Origin: Pempheris klunzingeri
Taxonomy: Eukaryota; Chordata; Actinopteri; Acropomatiformes; Pempheridae
DNA length: 64,000 nucleotides
Assembly (NCBI RefSeq): GCF_042242105.1
Contig: NC_092028.1
Span: 10,897,338 to 10,961,337, forward strand
Direction: 5' to 3'
Made by a program: the position numbers and the translations under genes. The notes below the pieces were generated by a model. The model was not told the DNA's origin. It did no database searches and saw nothing but the letters and a program-made list of their open reading frames with translations. Shown piece after piece: positions 25,541 through 38,620 of this stretch (positions within the stretch are counted from its first letter, which is position 1; every line of letters starts with the position of its first letter).

Positions 25541-27600
25541 TTAAAGACATAGTTTACTTAATCTAATTTCCCTGACAAATAGTCAACGAGGAATAAGCAT
25601 TGTGATGTTGAGATGTCATGTTCTGTTCTGGATGTTTTCTGAAAAACATCTGACTCCTAAATTTAGACCAAGTTTCTAAAAACAAACGTGAACAGTGACC
25701 GTGCAGTGGCTGTCAGAACCAAGTGTTTCAGTATGTCCGTGTGTTCAAGCTTGTGTTTTTATTGTAGCCTAGAAAGCACTGAGGACTGACACTACAATGC
25801 TCTATTGTCTCTGGGCCAACACGCAGCTTCCTGGCGGGTCAGAATCCACGGAAACAGCAGCGCAGTCTAAACAAAGACACAGGGGTCAATATCTTTCATG
25901 TACCCCTTAACCCAACTCTCCATATATCAACCTCATCACACCACACTCCCCCCACTTCAACTGAACAGTCCCATTCCCTGAACAGTATTCCCCAAATGCA
26001 CATCTGGGTTTCATGAGAACAGGAGTCTAAACTGGATCTGTCCTCCAGAGCAGGAGCCAGATTCACGAAACCAAAAAATACCTCCAGACTGACAGACACC
26101 CCCCCCATGAGGAGTGATGGTCCCGGTGAAATGGAATCACCTTCTACACTAATTCATACGTGACTCCTTTAAATGTGCTTTTTTTGTGTAAGTGACCATA
26201 ATATTAGTGAGCTGTTGAATACTGAATGAGTCTCAGTGTCTGAAAAGAGTCTTGGCTGCCACTCGGATCTGTGAGAAAGTCATTTCCTGTGAAGATAAAC
26301 TTTCTTTCTCAGAGACTTCTCATCCTGTTTGACGAGCACTTCTTCCTCTCTACCTCCTTGTCTTTCTTCCTATCATGCCGATGAGTCCATTTGTCCACTT
26401 TTATCCATGCTGGATCTCTGTTATATCTGTTTATCACTACTCTGCAATCCTACTATAACTTCACCATACAATAATAATTACAATAGAATATAATATAGAG
26501 ACAGAGACAGCAACATTTCCAACATGATAGTCTCCTTCTCTTCACTCACCTCTTTCCCCTTGCTTGTAGATGATGACTTTTTGTCCTCGTCCTCCTTGAT
26601 TTCTCAGAACACTGATTTTTATTTTTGTTTCTATTTAAGTGAGGACATTTTATTACATTTTGGACAGGTCACTTCATTATCTGGCCTTTTTTGGTACATG
26701 TCTAGGTCTGATGGCCTCGTAAATGTACTGTTTACTATATGTGTGGTGACACACATCATACACACTCACCAGCTTGTGCATCTGAGCTTGTATTTCTGTT
26801 TTAAATCAAGAAACTCCAAATACAAATACTAAGGTAGAACATATACGCTGACACCATGCGGGTCAAACTGCTGTAGCACTCAAATATCTGTTCAGTCAAA
26901 CCAAACAACAAATATCACTCATACATCAGTGAAAGGTAGATGGACTGATGATGCCCTGCGGTGAGCTTTCCATGAAGTAGTGCAGGATCAGATGTATCAC
27001 TAACATCCAAACCATTTCACAAATTAAAGTTGGATCACATGTGAAACATTTGCATAAGGCCATGCCAGACACAAAAGATCCAAGGTTAAGACTTGGTGAG
27101 TTCAAGCATCAGGGAGCTCCTCACACTCACAAGATCACACTGATGAAATTCCGAAATCATAAACATACCCATGTTTAGCCAGAAGCAGATGCACGCAGTA
27201 ACTGGACAGTGTGGGAAGAGACACAGTGGTTTATTATTGCAGCCTCCAGCCTGACATGAGAACGTGCTCAGTGTGTTTCTTCATCACATAAGCTCCTTTG
27301 GTGACTTTCAACTAACATTTCTAACTCTTTTATGAGTATCTTTTACATGTGTTTTCATAGATTTGCTCAAACCTAAAGTATATGCTTACATGATCTTATG
27401 TAAACGTCAAGGCTTGTTAAACAGCCAGTTCTGATTCACAGACCTAAAACATGGGACACATGCACACTCAGTGTACAGTGCCTCAGGCATCCAACCGTTC
27501 TCTGTCTGGACTAGGGTTCGGGTTAGGGCTTCACTAAACATCCATCATTATTTAGTCATTCACGCGTCTTGAGTCCACCCACCACCACAACCTCCTCCTC
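25541..27600. other. Intergenic region with no gene recognised
   Basis: No coding region or known repeat is evident on either strand. The stretch leads up to the candidate first exon of cdc42ep1 and may contain its distal promoter. Confidence 0.45.
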
Positions 27601-27639
27601 CTCCACCTCTCCCTCCTTCTCCTCTTCCTCTCCATCTCC

Positions 27640-27801
27640 TTCCAGTCCACTTGACAGCAGCAGCACAGAGCCGCTGCACCGTTACACTGCACCCAAGTGA
27701 AGTTAATGACCAAGCGGAAACATACGAAGACCGCAAGACTGAGGAGCATGTCGGTGCAGCTGTCTCTCTGCGGATTCACTGCGCTCTGTCTTCATTCTAA
27801 G
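27640..27801 (+). other. cdc42ep1: Candidate non-coding first exon of cdc42ep1
   Basis: A plus-strand segment ends in a consensus donor (CTAAG|GTAAGA, exon end 27801). It is less AT-rich than its surroundings and follows a CCACC/CTCC-rich stretch that may be promoter. CDC42EP genes are known to have untranslated leader exons. Assignment to cdc42ep1 is inference from strand and position; the 5' end is arbitrary. Confidence 0.35.
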
Positions 27802-28744
27802 GTAAGAATATAGTGAAGAATAGAGTTTGTAAAAACGTATTTACAGTAAGTTACTACTACACAGCCTAAATGTAGGGCAGTCTTGTTGGCTTTTTCTAAA
27901 ATGACGTTCATCTCTGTGCGTAAAAGCAGGTTTAGCCACGGGCGCCAAGCGTCGCTTCACCTTGGATCTCAAAATCACCACACATTCAACTTTTGCACAC
28001 TTAAGACGTTGTTGTCACACACTGTGTGTCTGTCACATGCTGTTCATGCACGCTGCATAGCCTGCACTTGTTGAGAAATAGTTAAAAGGAAAAGACAAAT
28101 GAATGTAATCGACTTGTGGAAGGACGTTATAGACACTGATATGTACATGGAGGTGTGATAAATGTGCCTGCGCGCCAAATTTGAACATTTATCAGCTGGC
28201 AACATCTGGCAGACAAGTTTAACACAACTATCAGAGCTCCAAAGTGGCCAAATAATTTGTGTCAGGACTGCAGGTGCAACAGTCAAAAGACTGCATCATT
28301 ATGAGGTGAAGATATGTCAAGAGGAAGAGTCTTAGAAAGGCAGAAGAAAACAAACTGCATTGTCATTGATGGGCAACTTTTCCAAATGCTGCAATTTTGG
28401 TATTCCAACTACTTTTTTTTTTATCAGCGCTTACATTGTGTTACTCTAAACCTTCTCTATATCCTCTTCTACAGCATTACTTCCCATTAGTTCAGTGGTG
28501 ATTTCTGTTTTTAGGTTGGATTTCAATTTTACCTGCTATTGAAATATGAACTGTGAGCCCTGTATTATAGGTCATATGACTTCAGTGTTGCAACCTATGT
28601 TGATCCACAAACTGCAGTTTGGTTCTAACTGAGGTGGTGAGACTGCATGTTTGGTGAATCAGAATCAATTGGTCACTGTGCTTCTCCAGTGGAACCGCAG
28701 AACAACTGCTCTAGAGTCGTGCCAGATCTCAGATCAGTGGGTTG

Positions 28745-28800
28745 GCAGCCTGTCAGGGGGTGGCGTCATGGTTAGAGAGACTGTCCTTCAACCATCCAAA
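28745..28800 (+). repeat. Possible diverged tRNA-derived SINE fragment
   Basis: GTGGCGTCATGGTTAGAGAG followed by GTCCTTCAACC resembles the A-box part of teleost tRNA-derived SINEs. It is short and diverged, without a clear B box, so the call is weak. Confidence 0.25.
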
Positions 28801-29990
28801 CATCTGGCCTGTTATGTATCTTGCCTCCAACAAGATACTCTGTCTGTCCCTGCAACAGTGCAGGTCTTTAGTGGACACTGACCTTTGTTCTACCTGGAGA
28901 ACAACAAAATATATGTGCATGATAATGGGTTTACTGGGTGATTTCACATGTGGATACCCTTCTATAATAGCTTGACAGGTAGCCTAAAAATACTATGTTC
29001 TTTTCAAGTGATGGGATCATGACAACAAATCTTAGAAATCTAAAGTGATGGAGTGAGCACTAAAGGTGGAAATGGAGGCCATGGAGTCCACCACAGCCAC
29101 ACATCAATTACACAGACTTTTTAAACAAGACTTAAAGTGAGCTTTCTTTTAAACTGCCACTTTAACTGTGCCTCTCTGTTTATGTTTGCTATGTGGAAGT
29201 TTGGACAGGCAACATTTCCTGATGCTCTTTGTTCAGCATGGCTATTGAAATGGAGTAAGATGTGTTTGCACTTCACTGCTGCTTGGCCTCATTTCCCCAA
29301 TGCTCTGTTGACAAAAGTCTCAAACATAAAAAAGAATTCATGAAAGTAGTGAATGATGGCGAGGGTTAAACCTAACCATAAAGATTGATTTGGTTGCTTA
29401 GGCTGCTGTTGTTTTCTTTCAAAAGTCTTTGTGCACTGTAAAAGAAGTCATTGAACTACTTGAAGAGGTCTAATGTGTAGTGTATCCTTATCTCAAATGT
29501 TCCTTCCTTTGAATTATTTTGTTGACTCTGTAGTGTGCTAATGAAATGAAAGGGGGTGAGCAGGAAGTTCATTTAAAAGTCACAGTGCTCGGATATGATG
29601 CACGCACATATCAGACGCCCTCACAGCCTGACACCGTCAGACAACATCATAAATCATCACAGTCAACTATCATTGCAGTTACACAAGGTACAAGACACTC
29701 AAGAGTATGTAGAGACACATACAGACACCCTTACCATGAGGACCTGGCCAGGCCTCAGAGTGTATTGCCACGTTGCAGTAGTTGATCCTTGTAAACTGAG
29801 TGCATGTTGTATTTTGGAGCCATGCGTAATGGTCAGGGTGTTCTGACCTCAACCACAGTTTGCTGGTGCTGTGCTGTAAAAGGACCAGGGCGCTCCCGTC
29901 CAGTTGAGGAAGAAACCTCAGAGCTGGCCTACTGGGACACAGCCCTGTGTGCGTGAGTATGTGGGCGTTTGTGTGTGCATGCGTGCTTGA

Positions 29991-29993
<3 letters not shown>

Positions 29994-30032
<39 letters not shown>
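29994..30032. repeat. (GT)n microsatellite
   Basis: About 19 uninterrupted GT units. Long antisense open frames here are just CA-repeat translation. Confidence 0.95.
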
Positions 30033-30033
<1 letters not shown>

Positions 30034-30219
30034 AAGCCATGTACAGATGCACAGATGAAACTCTTTGGAAGCCACTGTGAACCCTAACCCTGTGAGCAGT
30101 CCATCAAATATCATCAGAGCAACTTTCTGCAATTTGTGACTGTGTGATACCAGATGTTTGACTAACAAAGTAAATCTCCTTGCTGCAGGGAGAGTGGCAG
30201 AGAAGGGAAACATGTTTGA

Positions 30220-30221
<2 letters not shown>

Positions 30222-30250
<29 letters not shown>
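30222..30250. repeat. (GT)n microsatellite
   Basis: About 14 GT units, 190 bp from the preceding GT tract. Confidence 0.93.
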
Positions 30251-30255
<5 letters not shown>

Positions 30256-31789
30256 GTGTGTCTGTGTTTGTGACAAGGAAAAACGAAGAGATAAAAGACA
30301 GCAAAATTCATTGAAGAAACAGGCTAAAATAGAAGTCTTGGGGGAAAAAAACATAAAGAAAGGAGGTACAAATGTGTTTCTCATCAGCGTGCTCAGATCC
30401 TTTATTTGATGACCATAATAGATGGCGTCCGGTCTGCTCTCCGCATTGCACGCTGTTCCCATTACATTTTCCAACCCCCATGTCTGTCTCTGTCCCTGCA
30501 ATCAGTCAGGCACCTAATCCAAAACAGGCTTGTTTATGGATGTCTGCAGGTACAATTTGCAGATAAATAACATGTTTAGCAGATCTAAATGTCTTCCGGT
30601 GTATTTCTAATGAGGTACATTTTCTGAACATAGTTCCTACAGTGAATTTCTGTGCTGGTATTACACTTTGTTGTACACGAAGAGATCTGAGTTGAGCCGC
30701 ATTTAACAAAGCCATGAAGGGAGAAAAAAAACCATACAAATGGCTGATATGGGGGTAAAGGAAATTGGCAGCCGTGAAAGCAGGGGAAGACATGTTAATT
30801 ACACCATGAAAATATGTGAATTAGGCATCAAATGATTGAAATGCAGCATCAAAATGAAATTCAGATGACAGAAAAAAAAAACAAAGAATGTAGGGAAATG
30901 ATATCTAATCGATCTGGGAACTAATTAATTAAACTCAGCACAAAGCAGTTACTGACATGATTTGATTTTATCCAAACATGGTGTCGACACTGACAGCAAC
31001 TCCCTTGCTAAAGTCTATCTGCCTCTCACCTTCTTGTGTCCGACAGGCCCTAATCGCCACGGTAAGCTTAATGTTATTGAGCTGAGGGATCAGAGGTGGT
31101 CAGGCAGCAGCCAAAATCCATCCTGCCTCCCCTCTGAATGGTCGCTCTCCTAAGTTGATTACACCTTCTGTCTCACCAGACCGTTCAGCACATCTTCCCT
31201 CGTTCAGTTTTACTAGGTTACGGATGGTGAATTCTCTCTGTGGTGGCAACCCCTGAACATTTGTCCTTTTGAAAAACTTGGATTAGTTAAAGATTTAGGG
31301 AAGGTAATCAGCCAGTGCTCGGTAAGACTGGCACCATCTCCTTGCTCAAGTTGTTATATTACAGGTCCAGATTGACCTGGCAGCAGCCTCGGCTAGAACC
31401 TCCTGCGACAATAATCCAACAGTGGCTTCTGTTTGGTGTCGTCACGTGTTTGGAGCTTATCAGTGCTCCATTTGCCATGGAGTCATTTCTTGAGCAGACA
31501 GGAAGTAGGTGTATCCAGGAAAAACAGATAGGCAGAGTATTTGGAGGTATCTATGTCCAGAGAAGTGGATTTATAATAATTATTGGTGTGTGCATCTCAG
31601 CGTGGTTAAACATGTGCTGACAGGGTCACATTATGTCATGTCCTGTCACATTAAATTGTTTGTCATTTTTTAATTCATGTCAAATGTCAAGAAAAAATGC
31701 ATAATGCAGAGTACAATTTCTCGGTTGAAATAGCATTTTCTGTGTGAGCAATCCTCACATTGGGGAGGCTGGATCCAGCAAATGTTTGG

Positions 31790-32225
31790 CGTTTTTGATT
31801 GACAAAAATTATCAAGGAGCGCATCTGCAGCCCGGACATTGAACTGTTTGCTGGTCTTCGTCCATATTATCTGCCACGGGAGTTTTCACATGTTGTTGTG
31901 GTGACTGTTTACATTCCTCCTTCTGCCAACCCAACTTCGGCGTGTGACATCATCCACTCCGCCATAGCTCGAGTACAGACTCTACACCAGAGTGCACTCA
32001 CTGCTATCTCTGTCTTCAACCATGTCACCATGGCAAAGGCACTGCCCAACTTCACCCAGTACGTGAACTGTTTCACCAGAGAGGAGAGGACCCTGGAATC
32101 TGGACTCACCTGATTTACTTTTGTGTTTGAAGTTTATTTTTATTCTTTTGGAGCTGTGTGTAACAAAAAGCTATTTCCCCCTGGGGATTATTAAAGGAAT
32201 TCTGATTCTGATTCTGATGCTGATT
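31790..32225 (+). mobile_element. Internally deleted LINE (L2/CR1-like): endonuclease fragment joined to a 3' tail
   Basis: 31799-32110 encodes a diverged endonuclease fragment with GLRPYYLPREFSHVVVVTVY and IPPSANPTSACDIIHSAIAR, wording I recognise from teleost non-LTR elements. It is followed directly by a tail with CCCCTGGGGATTATTAAAGG and three TTCTGA repeats (to about 32225). The rest of the endonuclease and the whole reverse transcriptase are missing between these parts, so the copy is inactive. It lies in the presumed first intron of cdc42ep1. Confidence 0.72.
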
Positions 32226-32617
32226 AAAAGCAGTCAATTTTCTGTTCAACTGATATCCACTAATATCAACAAATCGACTAATATTCTAATTGTTTCAGTG
32301 TTGAAATAAATATAATTGTAGGCTGTGAAACTGTCAACTGAGATAATAATGGAAAGCGCTTGTACTGAAATGAATATAAATCATATGAGTCAGACTAAGA
32401 TAATACACAAAACACTCAAGTTTTATTTATCAAGTTCAGTCCCTGAACATATTCTAGAGAAGCTGGTGGCAACAGAGAGGAAAAAAGCATTCCCAGCATC
32501 AGTCAGTCCAAAGTTGCCTGACACATTTATGTGCGCCTGAATTCTCCTGCTTTATTCTTTGGACTGCCGTGTAACTCACGTCTCTCTCCTTTTCTATTTG
32601 TCTGTCTCTTCTCTTAG

Positions 32618-32707
32618 CTGGCCTTAAGTGAACTGAATGAAAACACAGAAGCCCCCCTACCTGGAAACCATTGGTGAACTAAGTGGATTGAAGGAGGCAG
32701 AGAGCAA
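32618..32707 (+). other. cdc42ep1: Candidate second non-coding exon of cdc42ep1
   Basis: A long pyrimidine tract and TTCTCTTAG|CTGG give a strong acceptor at 32618. A possible donor CAA|GTGAGG follows at 32707, with later donors up to about 33070 also possible. No open frame fits, so it would be leader sequence spliced to the acceptor before 34158. Confidence 0.35.
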
Positions 32708-34254
32708 GTGAGGGAGTCCAAGAGGGAGGGAAGACCGAAGGGATTAGCGGCTAATCCAGTGCACGGACAATCCTGGAGGAGCCTTATCTTTCTTCCAGGA
32801 TGATTCCGACAAAACAGTTGCTGGATTACGGCACCTTACTTTATTGCCCTTTTCAAGAAAGTGTCACCCACCTTCTTCCTTTGCTCTGATAACCTCTCAA
32901 AGATCAGGTGTCTTGGCTGCAAAGGGACCAGGGAACTGAAGACAAAGAAGCGGGGTGGCAGGCCCGGTGACAGGATGTCGCATGGACAGTGTGGTTCCAC
33001 ACATGGATAAACCTCTTTAGTGGGAGACGGTGCATGGCAGAGGACCCCCCGCTCTCAAGACAAGTACAGAACAACGGTATTGGATGAGATGCGCAAATTC
33101 CTCTCAGACGTTAGGACCATTCTATTGAATACACAAGCAAAAAGGATTTTCAGTTCAGTAAACGCAGGGATGAAATTGTCCAATTAATGATTCGCCATGT
33201 ATGTGTTTCATTATTACTTGAGAACAGTGCATGGGATGCCAAAGTAAGGTTAAAACCACAAAGAATTGAGTAAGACCTATTTAGTAACATAAACTCAGGT
33301 GCCAATCCTTGTAGGCCAACCTGAAACCTAAATAATGAGGTTTATAATAATAGTGAGAAGGGAAGCCACAGTCAGGTGGAAATGGGCTGCTAAAGAGGCT
33401 CAATCCAATTACACAGAGTTATTTATATGTTTATTTATATCTGCCTATCTGCTATTTAAAAGCTTGTTTTACAAGATTTGGGCAAAAGGAAAATTACAAG
33501 TACTTTTGCTTTACAAGGCTTATTGGTGAGGTGGTCCAGGGCTGCAAGCAAAGCATAAGTTGAGACTTTGAGACAGTTTTCTCTGTCTGAACAGATATAA
33601 AAATTAAGTGAACACAGTGTAAAGAAAAGTCTGTTTTCTTTGTCACTCAAACCAATGGAGTTGTTTGGCTGAAATCACATCTCAATGTATTTGCAGTTGT
33701 GGTAAGACTTTGTATTTTTAAACTCTCATTAACCGAATCAAATCCAGCCAGCCCCGAACTCTCCAACCACAAAAACAATGTATGACCTTGTAATTCTTCT
33801 TCTTTGTTATTTTGTCATAACTGAAAGCCGCTGTTGTGCACAAGACGGGAGCTCAGTGTTTAATCATTCTGGACAGACCTGCGGTACGAGCTGTGCATGT
33901 GAGAGAGAGAGAGAGAGAAAGCTGAGAACAGGACAGGATGTTGATGGAGACTTGAGTGATTCTATATCCATACTGGCATCTTTCATTGTAGATCCAAAAG
34001 GAGAAACCGTAGGCCGATAGTGGATGAATAGCTGGCTCTGACTGTGTGGAGAATGGATTATACACACATTCTCTGCTAACTGAGCAACCACATATTTGTG
34101 TTTTCTGTTCTTACTGTCCTGGTATTTAATTTTTTTTCTCTCTTTCTGATTTTACAGTGAACCCTGAACTGGAATTTACACTTGACTGACATGTAATCAG
34201 AGCTCAGACACTCTCATTCGAATTAAAGGGAAATTACACAGCTTTCCTGCCACC

Positions 34255-37200
34255 ATGAGTCTGGGAAAAATGCCAGGGATTAAGGGCCTTATGTCTGGCT
34301 CTCAGGGGAAACGTCGTTTCAAGAGCGAGCTCTCTGTGGATATGATCAGCCCTCCGCTAGGTGACTTTCGACATACTATGCATGTTGGTCGTGGCGGGGA
34401 CGTGTTTGGTGACACTTCCTTTCTTAGCAACTATGGGGGCATCCGAGAACCGGGAAGTCCGGACTCAGCGAGCAGCTCCAAGACAACTGGGTTCTTCACA
34501 CGCACTTTTCGGCACGTGCGGAAGAACTCTGGACTGCGGCCGCGAGGTGGCTCCCGTGACTTGTCATCCCCGCCACCAGACATCTCACCCATCATCAAGA
34601 ACGCCGTCTCCCTGCCCCAGCTGAATATGGACTCCCCCAATGGGTGCCTACAGAGGGTACTGTTCCCAAGCTCTATCAGCTCAACAGATGACTCCCTCTG
34701 CACATATGGTAAGATAATATAGATGATCACTTCCAGCCAGAGATGAGGTTTATGCAAAGCAGCTTAGCAGCAAGATTATCTTCATTAAAAGTGAGCTGAG
34801 AACACGTCATGATCTTAGAAAAGTGAGGCGAAGAGGGATCATACTCAAATATAATGTTTGATTAAATAAACAATAGGGCACATTGTTGTCCGTGTCACAA
34901 CAGCAACTGGAGCAGATTCGTTCACACCAAATTGACTTATTGAAGAAGTTTGGGCAAAGAAAGCATATTTTGACATTGTTACTCAACAAGCACATCTTAA
35001 GACTTTTCCAGTGATACCCAGGGTTGATTTATTCATCAATTAATCATCAAAGCTCAATTTAAATTCCATTTTATATGGAGAGTTGTATCTTTGTATATTT
35101 ATTTTGTATTGGAAATAAAAGCTAATTGAAATGAATAATGATTTGCTAAGATTATATTCATTAGTTAGAGGCCCAGAATCACTCTCTAACATGAGGTCAA
35201 ATGCAGCATTTATGCCATGATGTGAGATGTCAAGAGTCATTTAGTCATTAGGTTACTCTAAATTCAGACGCAATATACAAATTACCCTAAAAGGTCCTGA
35301 AACCTGAACCAGTTATGGGCTGAAGCTGATTGGGAGAGCAGCACTGCATTAGTTGCCATGAATTGGAAAGAAAAAACAAACTGCTGTAGTATGATATATT
35401 ATGACAGTTGCAGCTCATTATTCACTCTCCAACAGACCAAACAGCATAAAGAGCTGCTGAGCTGACTTGGCGCAAACAGGACAATAAATGTCAGTGAACA
35501 CACAAACTGAGAGGGTGAGATTGCCCTCTCCCTTTCGACATCGTTCCCACATTCCTCCACGACAACCAGCAAACAAACGGGCTTCTTCAGAGTTATCTGG
35601 AGTCACCTAGGCAACACCTGTACACAATTGGGTCTATAAACACAAACACACACAGCTGTTCTGGGAGAAAGAAAGATACTTAGTGGGCATTTCCTGTCAT
35701 CTCTGTGTGCATGTGTCACAACCTGAATGCACAGCATAAACACACCATTCATTATATCTGCTAACCAATCGGAGCTTATCAGGCAGCAGTGTGCAGTCTG
35801 GACTGGAATTCCCCTCTCCGTCTCCAGAGTCCTTACCCAATCCGTAAGGAATTTTCCCAAACTGAGTGATGTGGAGCTGGCATAGAGAGTCAGTGAACTG
35901 AAGGATGATGGGTGATATTTGTCACGAGTGGTTTTCTCAGGTTACCATCCATGTCATTATTTCCATCCATCTTTTCATTATCTTTCAGCTGTGCTTTATA
36001 TACATTTCTTGTATACAAGAAATTGTATTCTTTAAAGATTTCAGTCTCAAGTTCACCAATAGTGAAGAATCAATCTGTATTCCAAAACCAGGTACACTGT
36101 AGGCACCAGTTGGGTTCTAACAATAGAAAAAACACAATTCTTCCTCAAAAGCTCAGAATTTATTATTGATAGTGCATAGAAAAAAAGAAGTTATTTAAGG
36201 TTTTCCTTTTTTTTTCATTCTTAACTTGCAGATCAAATCATTCACTGGACTACTGAAGCAGAATAGGGACTTCCATGGTTCATAGAGAAGGGAAAAAAAT
36301 ATGAAGGGGCAGAAACGCTTGTCGTATACAGAACACCTTTACTATCAGACCAGCCTGTGGCCTTCATCTGGGTTTTTACTGGAAACCCATCCTAAAAAAC
36401 TTTGTTTCCAGTCTCTTGGCATTTGCCACTGAAAGGGGGCAGAAGAACAAGGGAAATAAAGATATTATTTCCCTTGTTCTTCTGCCCCCTTTCAGTGGTA
36501 TCATACCACTCATACATCTTCTCCTGTTTCCTCCTGCCTAACAGTAGCTTTAAGTCTGTTCAGGAAAAGTTAAACCCAGTCTGTCCCAGCACGGAACTTT
36601 CAGCAGTGGATGAATGTGTTGATACTGCCACTCTGTGGTAAAAGAATTTAATTGCTAGACTTAATAATAGCTCTAACAGCTCATACCTCAGACAAGGCCC
36701 CATATTATTTCCCCTTTTCCAAGAATGTCATGTCTATGCTTAAAGACAATATAATTCAGTATGTTTATCATTGTATTTTGAATAGTGTGATATTTATAAA
36801 CAGTCAAAGCTGGAGGAATACAGCTACATGAGTGACATGAGTGAAGGCTGTAGATTTGCATTTTGATGAGCATCAAGGCAATTTACTCAACATATTTGCT
36901 TTCACTAATGTTAGGGGTACCTCCTTTTGACTGACCAAGAGAGGCTGGCTGTGGTGATGTAGTCTTCTGTCCTGGAGCTGCTCCATGGGAGTTATAATCA
37001 GACACAGTATGGACAGATTACTGATATATGGAGATTTTCCACACTTACTCTAATAGAATTATTCTGAATGTAGCTATCTCAGAAGTTTTTGTTGCTAAAA
37101 AAGATTTTTACTCTTCAAATAACACAGTGTCAGTTCTGTTTAGATTTCAATCGTTGCCAGAGGTTTGCCCTTTGCAACCTGAGTTGAAGTTAAAAATAAA

Positions 37201-38052
37201 ACCCAAATCCAACTCCTATTACACAAACATTCTATGTAGTTTACCTACATTGAGATTTTTCTTCTAGGATTTTGAGGATGTCATCTACAAAGTTCAAGTT
37301 CTACAAAGTTGCAGAATGTCTCTGAGATGTTTTCTCTGTCTTATCATTAGTTCAGATCATTTCAGTCACTTCAGTGCATTTTCTTTTTCTGTCTGTTTGC
37401 AGGTCTGCAGTCTGGATTTCTCACCCTGCCCCGCCTCTCGCGCCTTGACAGACAGTTTCAAGATGGTGACCACCGTAAAGGGTCTCTACCAGACGGTGGT
37501 GGCATCACACTGACACGCTCAGACTCCCTCACCTCATTTACTGTAGACCTTGGCCCTTCCCTTATGACTGAGGTGCTGAGCTTGATTGACAACCCCAGCT
37601 GCCTTCAGATGTCCAATTGCAGCAAGGCAGTAGGTGAGGGAACAGGAGAGGAAGAGGAAGAGGAAGAAGAAGAAGAAGACGACAGCTCTCTGACAGAGAC
37701 GCCTGTGCAGAGCCCTGGGGTGACTTCACCCAACCCCTCCATGTGTAGCGGGAAATTTAGCAGGAACATGAACTACAGGGGGCGGTCTGGTAGTTCTAAC
37801 TGGACGGAGCAAGAAGAGGAGAGGAGGTCACCGACGACACCAACTGTGTGCACGAGGTCTCCTGAGAGAGCCGAGCCTGGAATGGAGGCAGAAAGGTTTC
37901 AGAGGGCAGCTGACGTGCTGTCCCGTCATTATGGTGGAGGATCCTTCACAAAGGAAACAAGGATGAGCAGTAACACCACCTCTCCTGCTTTTTCTCACAG
38001 CCACAAAACACAATTTGCCTTTTCTGACGAGGAGGAAGAAATCAAAGTCTAG
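34255..38052 (+). CDS. cdc42ep1: Cdc42 effector protein 1 (BORG/CEP family)
   Basis: BORG proteins bind GTP-loaded Cdc42 (and TC10) through a CRIB motif and organise septins and actin under the plasma membrane. Two coding exons, 34255-34708 and 37403-38052, join in phase 1 to give 367 aa plus stop. The ATG is in a perfect Kozak context (GCCACCATGAG), in an exon whose acceptor is TTTTACAG before 34158. The CRIB motif ISPPLGDFRHTMHVG is at residues 31-45, after a basic stretch (GKRRFKSE). Later BORG-like blocks include NAVSLPQL, LTLPRLSRLD and SFTVDLGPSLMTEVLSL. An acidic run (about 12 Glu, then Asp) lies at 37650-37683, and the tail FSDEEEEIKV is acidic. The heptad repeats of mammalian CDC42EP1 are not seen. 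Position beside card10 supports CDC42EP1 over its paralogues. Confidence 0.9.
36426..36498. repeat. Perfect 33-34 bp hairpin (inverted repeat) in the cdc42ep1 intron
   Basis: Arm 36426-36458 (starting CCACTGAAAGGGGGCAGAAG) is the exact reverse complement of 36466-36498, leaving a 5-7 nt loop (AAGATAT). The right end is itself part of a second small palindrome, AGTGGTATCATACCACT, at about 36494-36510. No TIR family or target-site duplication is recognised. Confidence 0.9.
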
Positions 38053-38620
38053 ATGGGGACACTCTTTCTGAGACTTCATTGATCCAGTAAAACCATAATA
38101 ACTTTCCAGTAACCTGACTTCTGCAGAGAGGCTTAAAGTTGTTGCAGTTGTTATATTCTTCCTTCCTCTCATGCATCCACATGAGGGCATCATTGACCAA
38201 CCACCAGATCCTGGTCTGTATCCAGTTTCTGCAAGATATGGAAGGATATTTGATGCTGATCTTGACCCTGGACTTGGAGTGATTTGATTTTTAAAAAATG
38301 GATTCTTGTCAAGACAAACAATTAATTATGGCATTTTACTTTTGTCAGTAACAAAGGTTTAAAAGTGAAAGAAGTATGTTTATTATAATCACAACAGTTG
38401 ACTGAATACAGGATGAAACAATGAATCTGGAATGAACTTTGATTTTTTTACACACTGTAGATAACTATTCTCTACATAACCATAATGTTCAACAGTAAAA
38501 TGTGTTTTATATGAATAAAGATGTTCAGGTTCAAAGGTCTGAGGGGCCAAGATGGACTTGAAATTTAAGGAACACTGTTAACAATTGTGTTAAAACATCT
38601 GTACATTGTAAATAAATGGA
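38053..38620 (+). terminator. cdc42ep1: cdc42ep1 3' UTR with candidate poly(A) signals
   Basis: Untranslated sequence after the stop has GAATAAAG near 38513 and GTAAATAAATGG near 38609, either of which could direct cleavage; a further TAATAAAGG lies near 38777. From there to about 39950 I see no gene or known repeat. Confidence 0.45.

Noticed and set aside
27500-27540. GGGTTCGGGTTAGGGC as telomere-like repeat
   Set aside because: Fewer than three units and imperfect; chance occurrence.
29679-30501. Long minus-strand open frames full of His-Thr repeats
   Set aside because: They are translations of the GT/CA microsatellites.
31034-31070. Possible microexon (TGTCCGACAG to CACGGTAAGC)
   Set aside because: Acceptor and donor look fair, but the 15-nt piece lies in a non-coding region with no phase partner, so it is probably chance.
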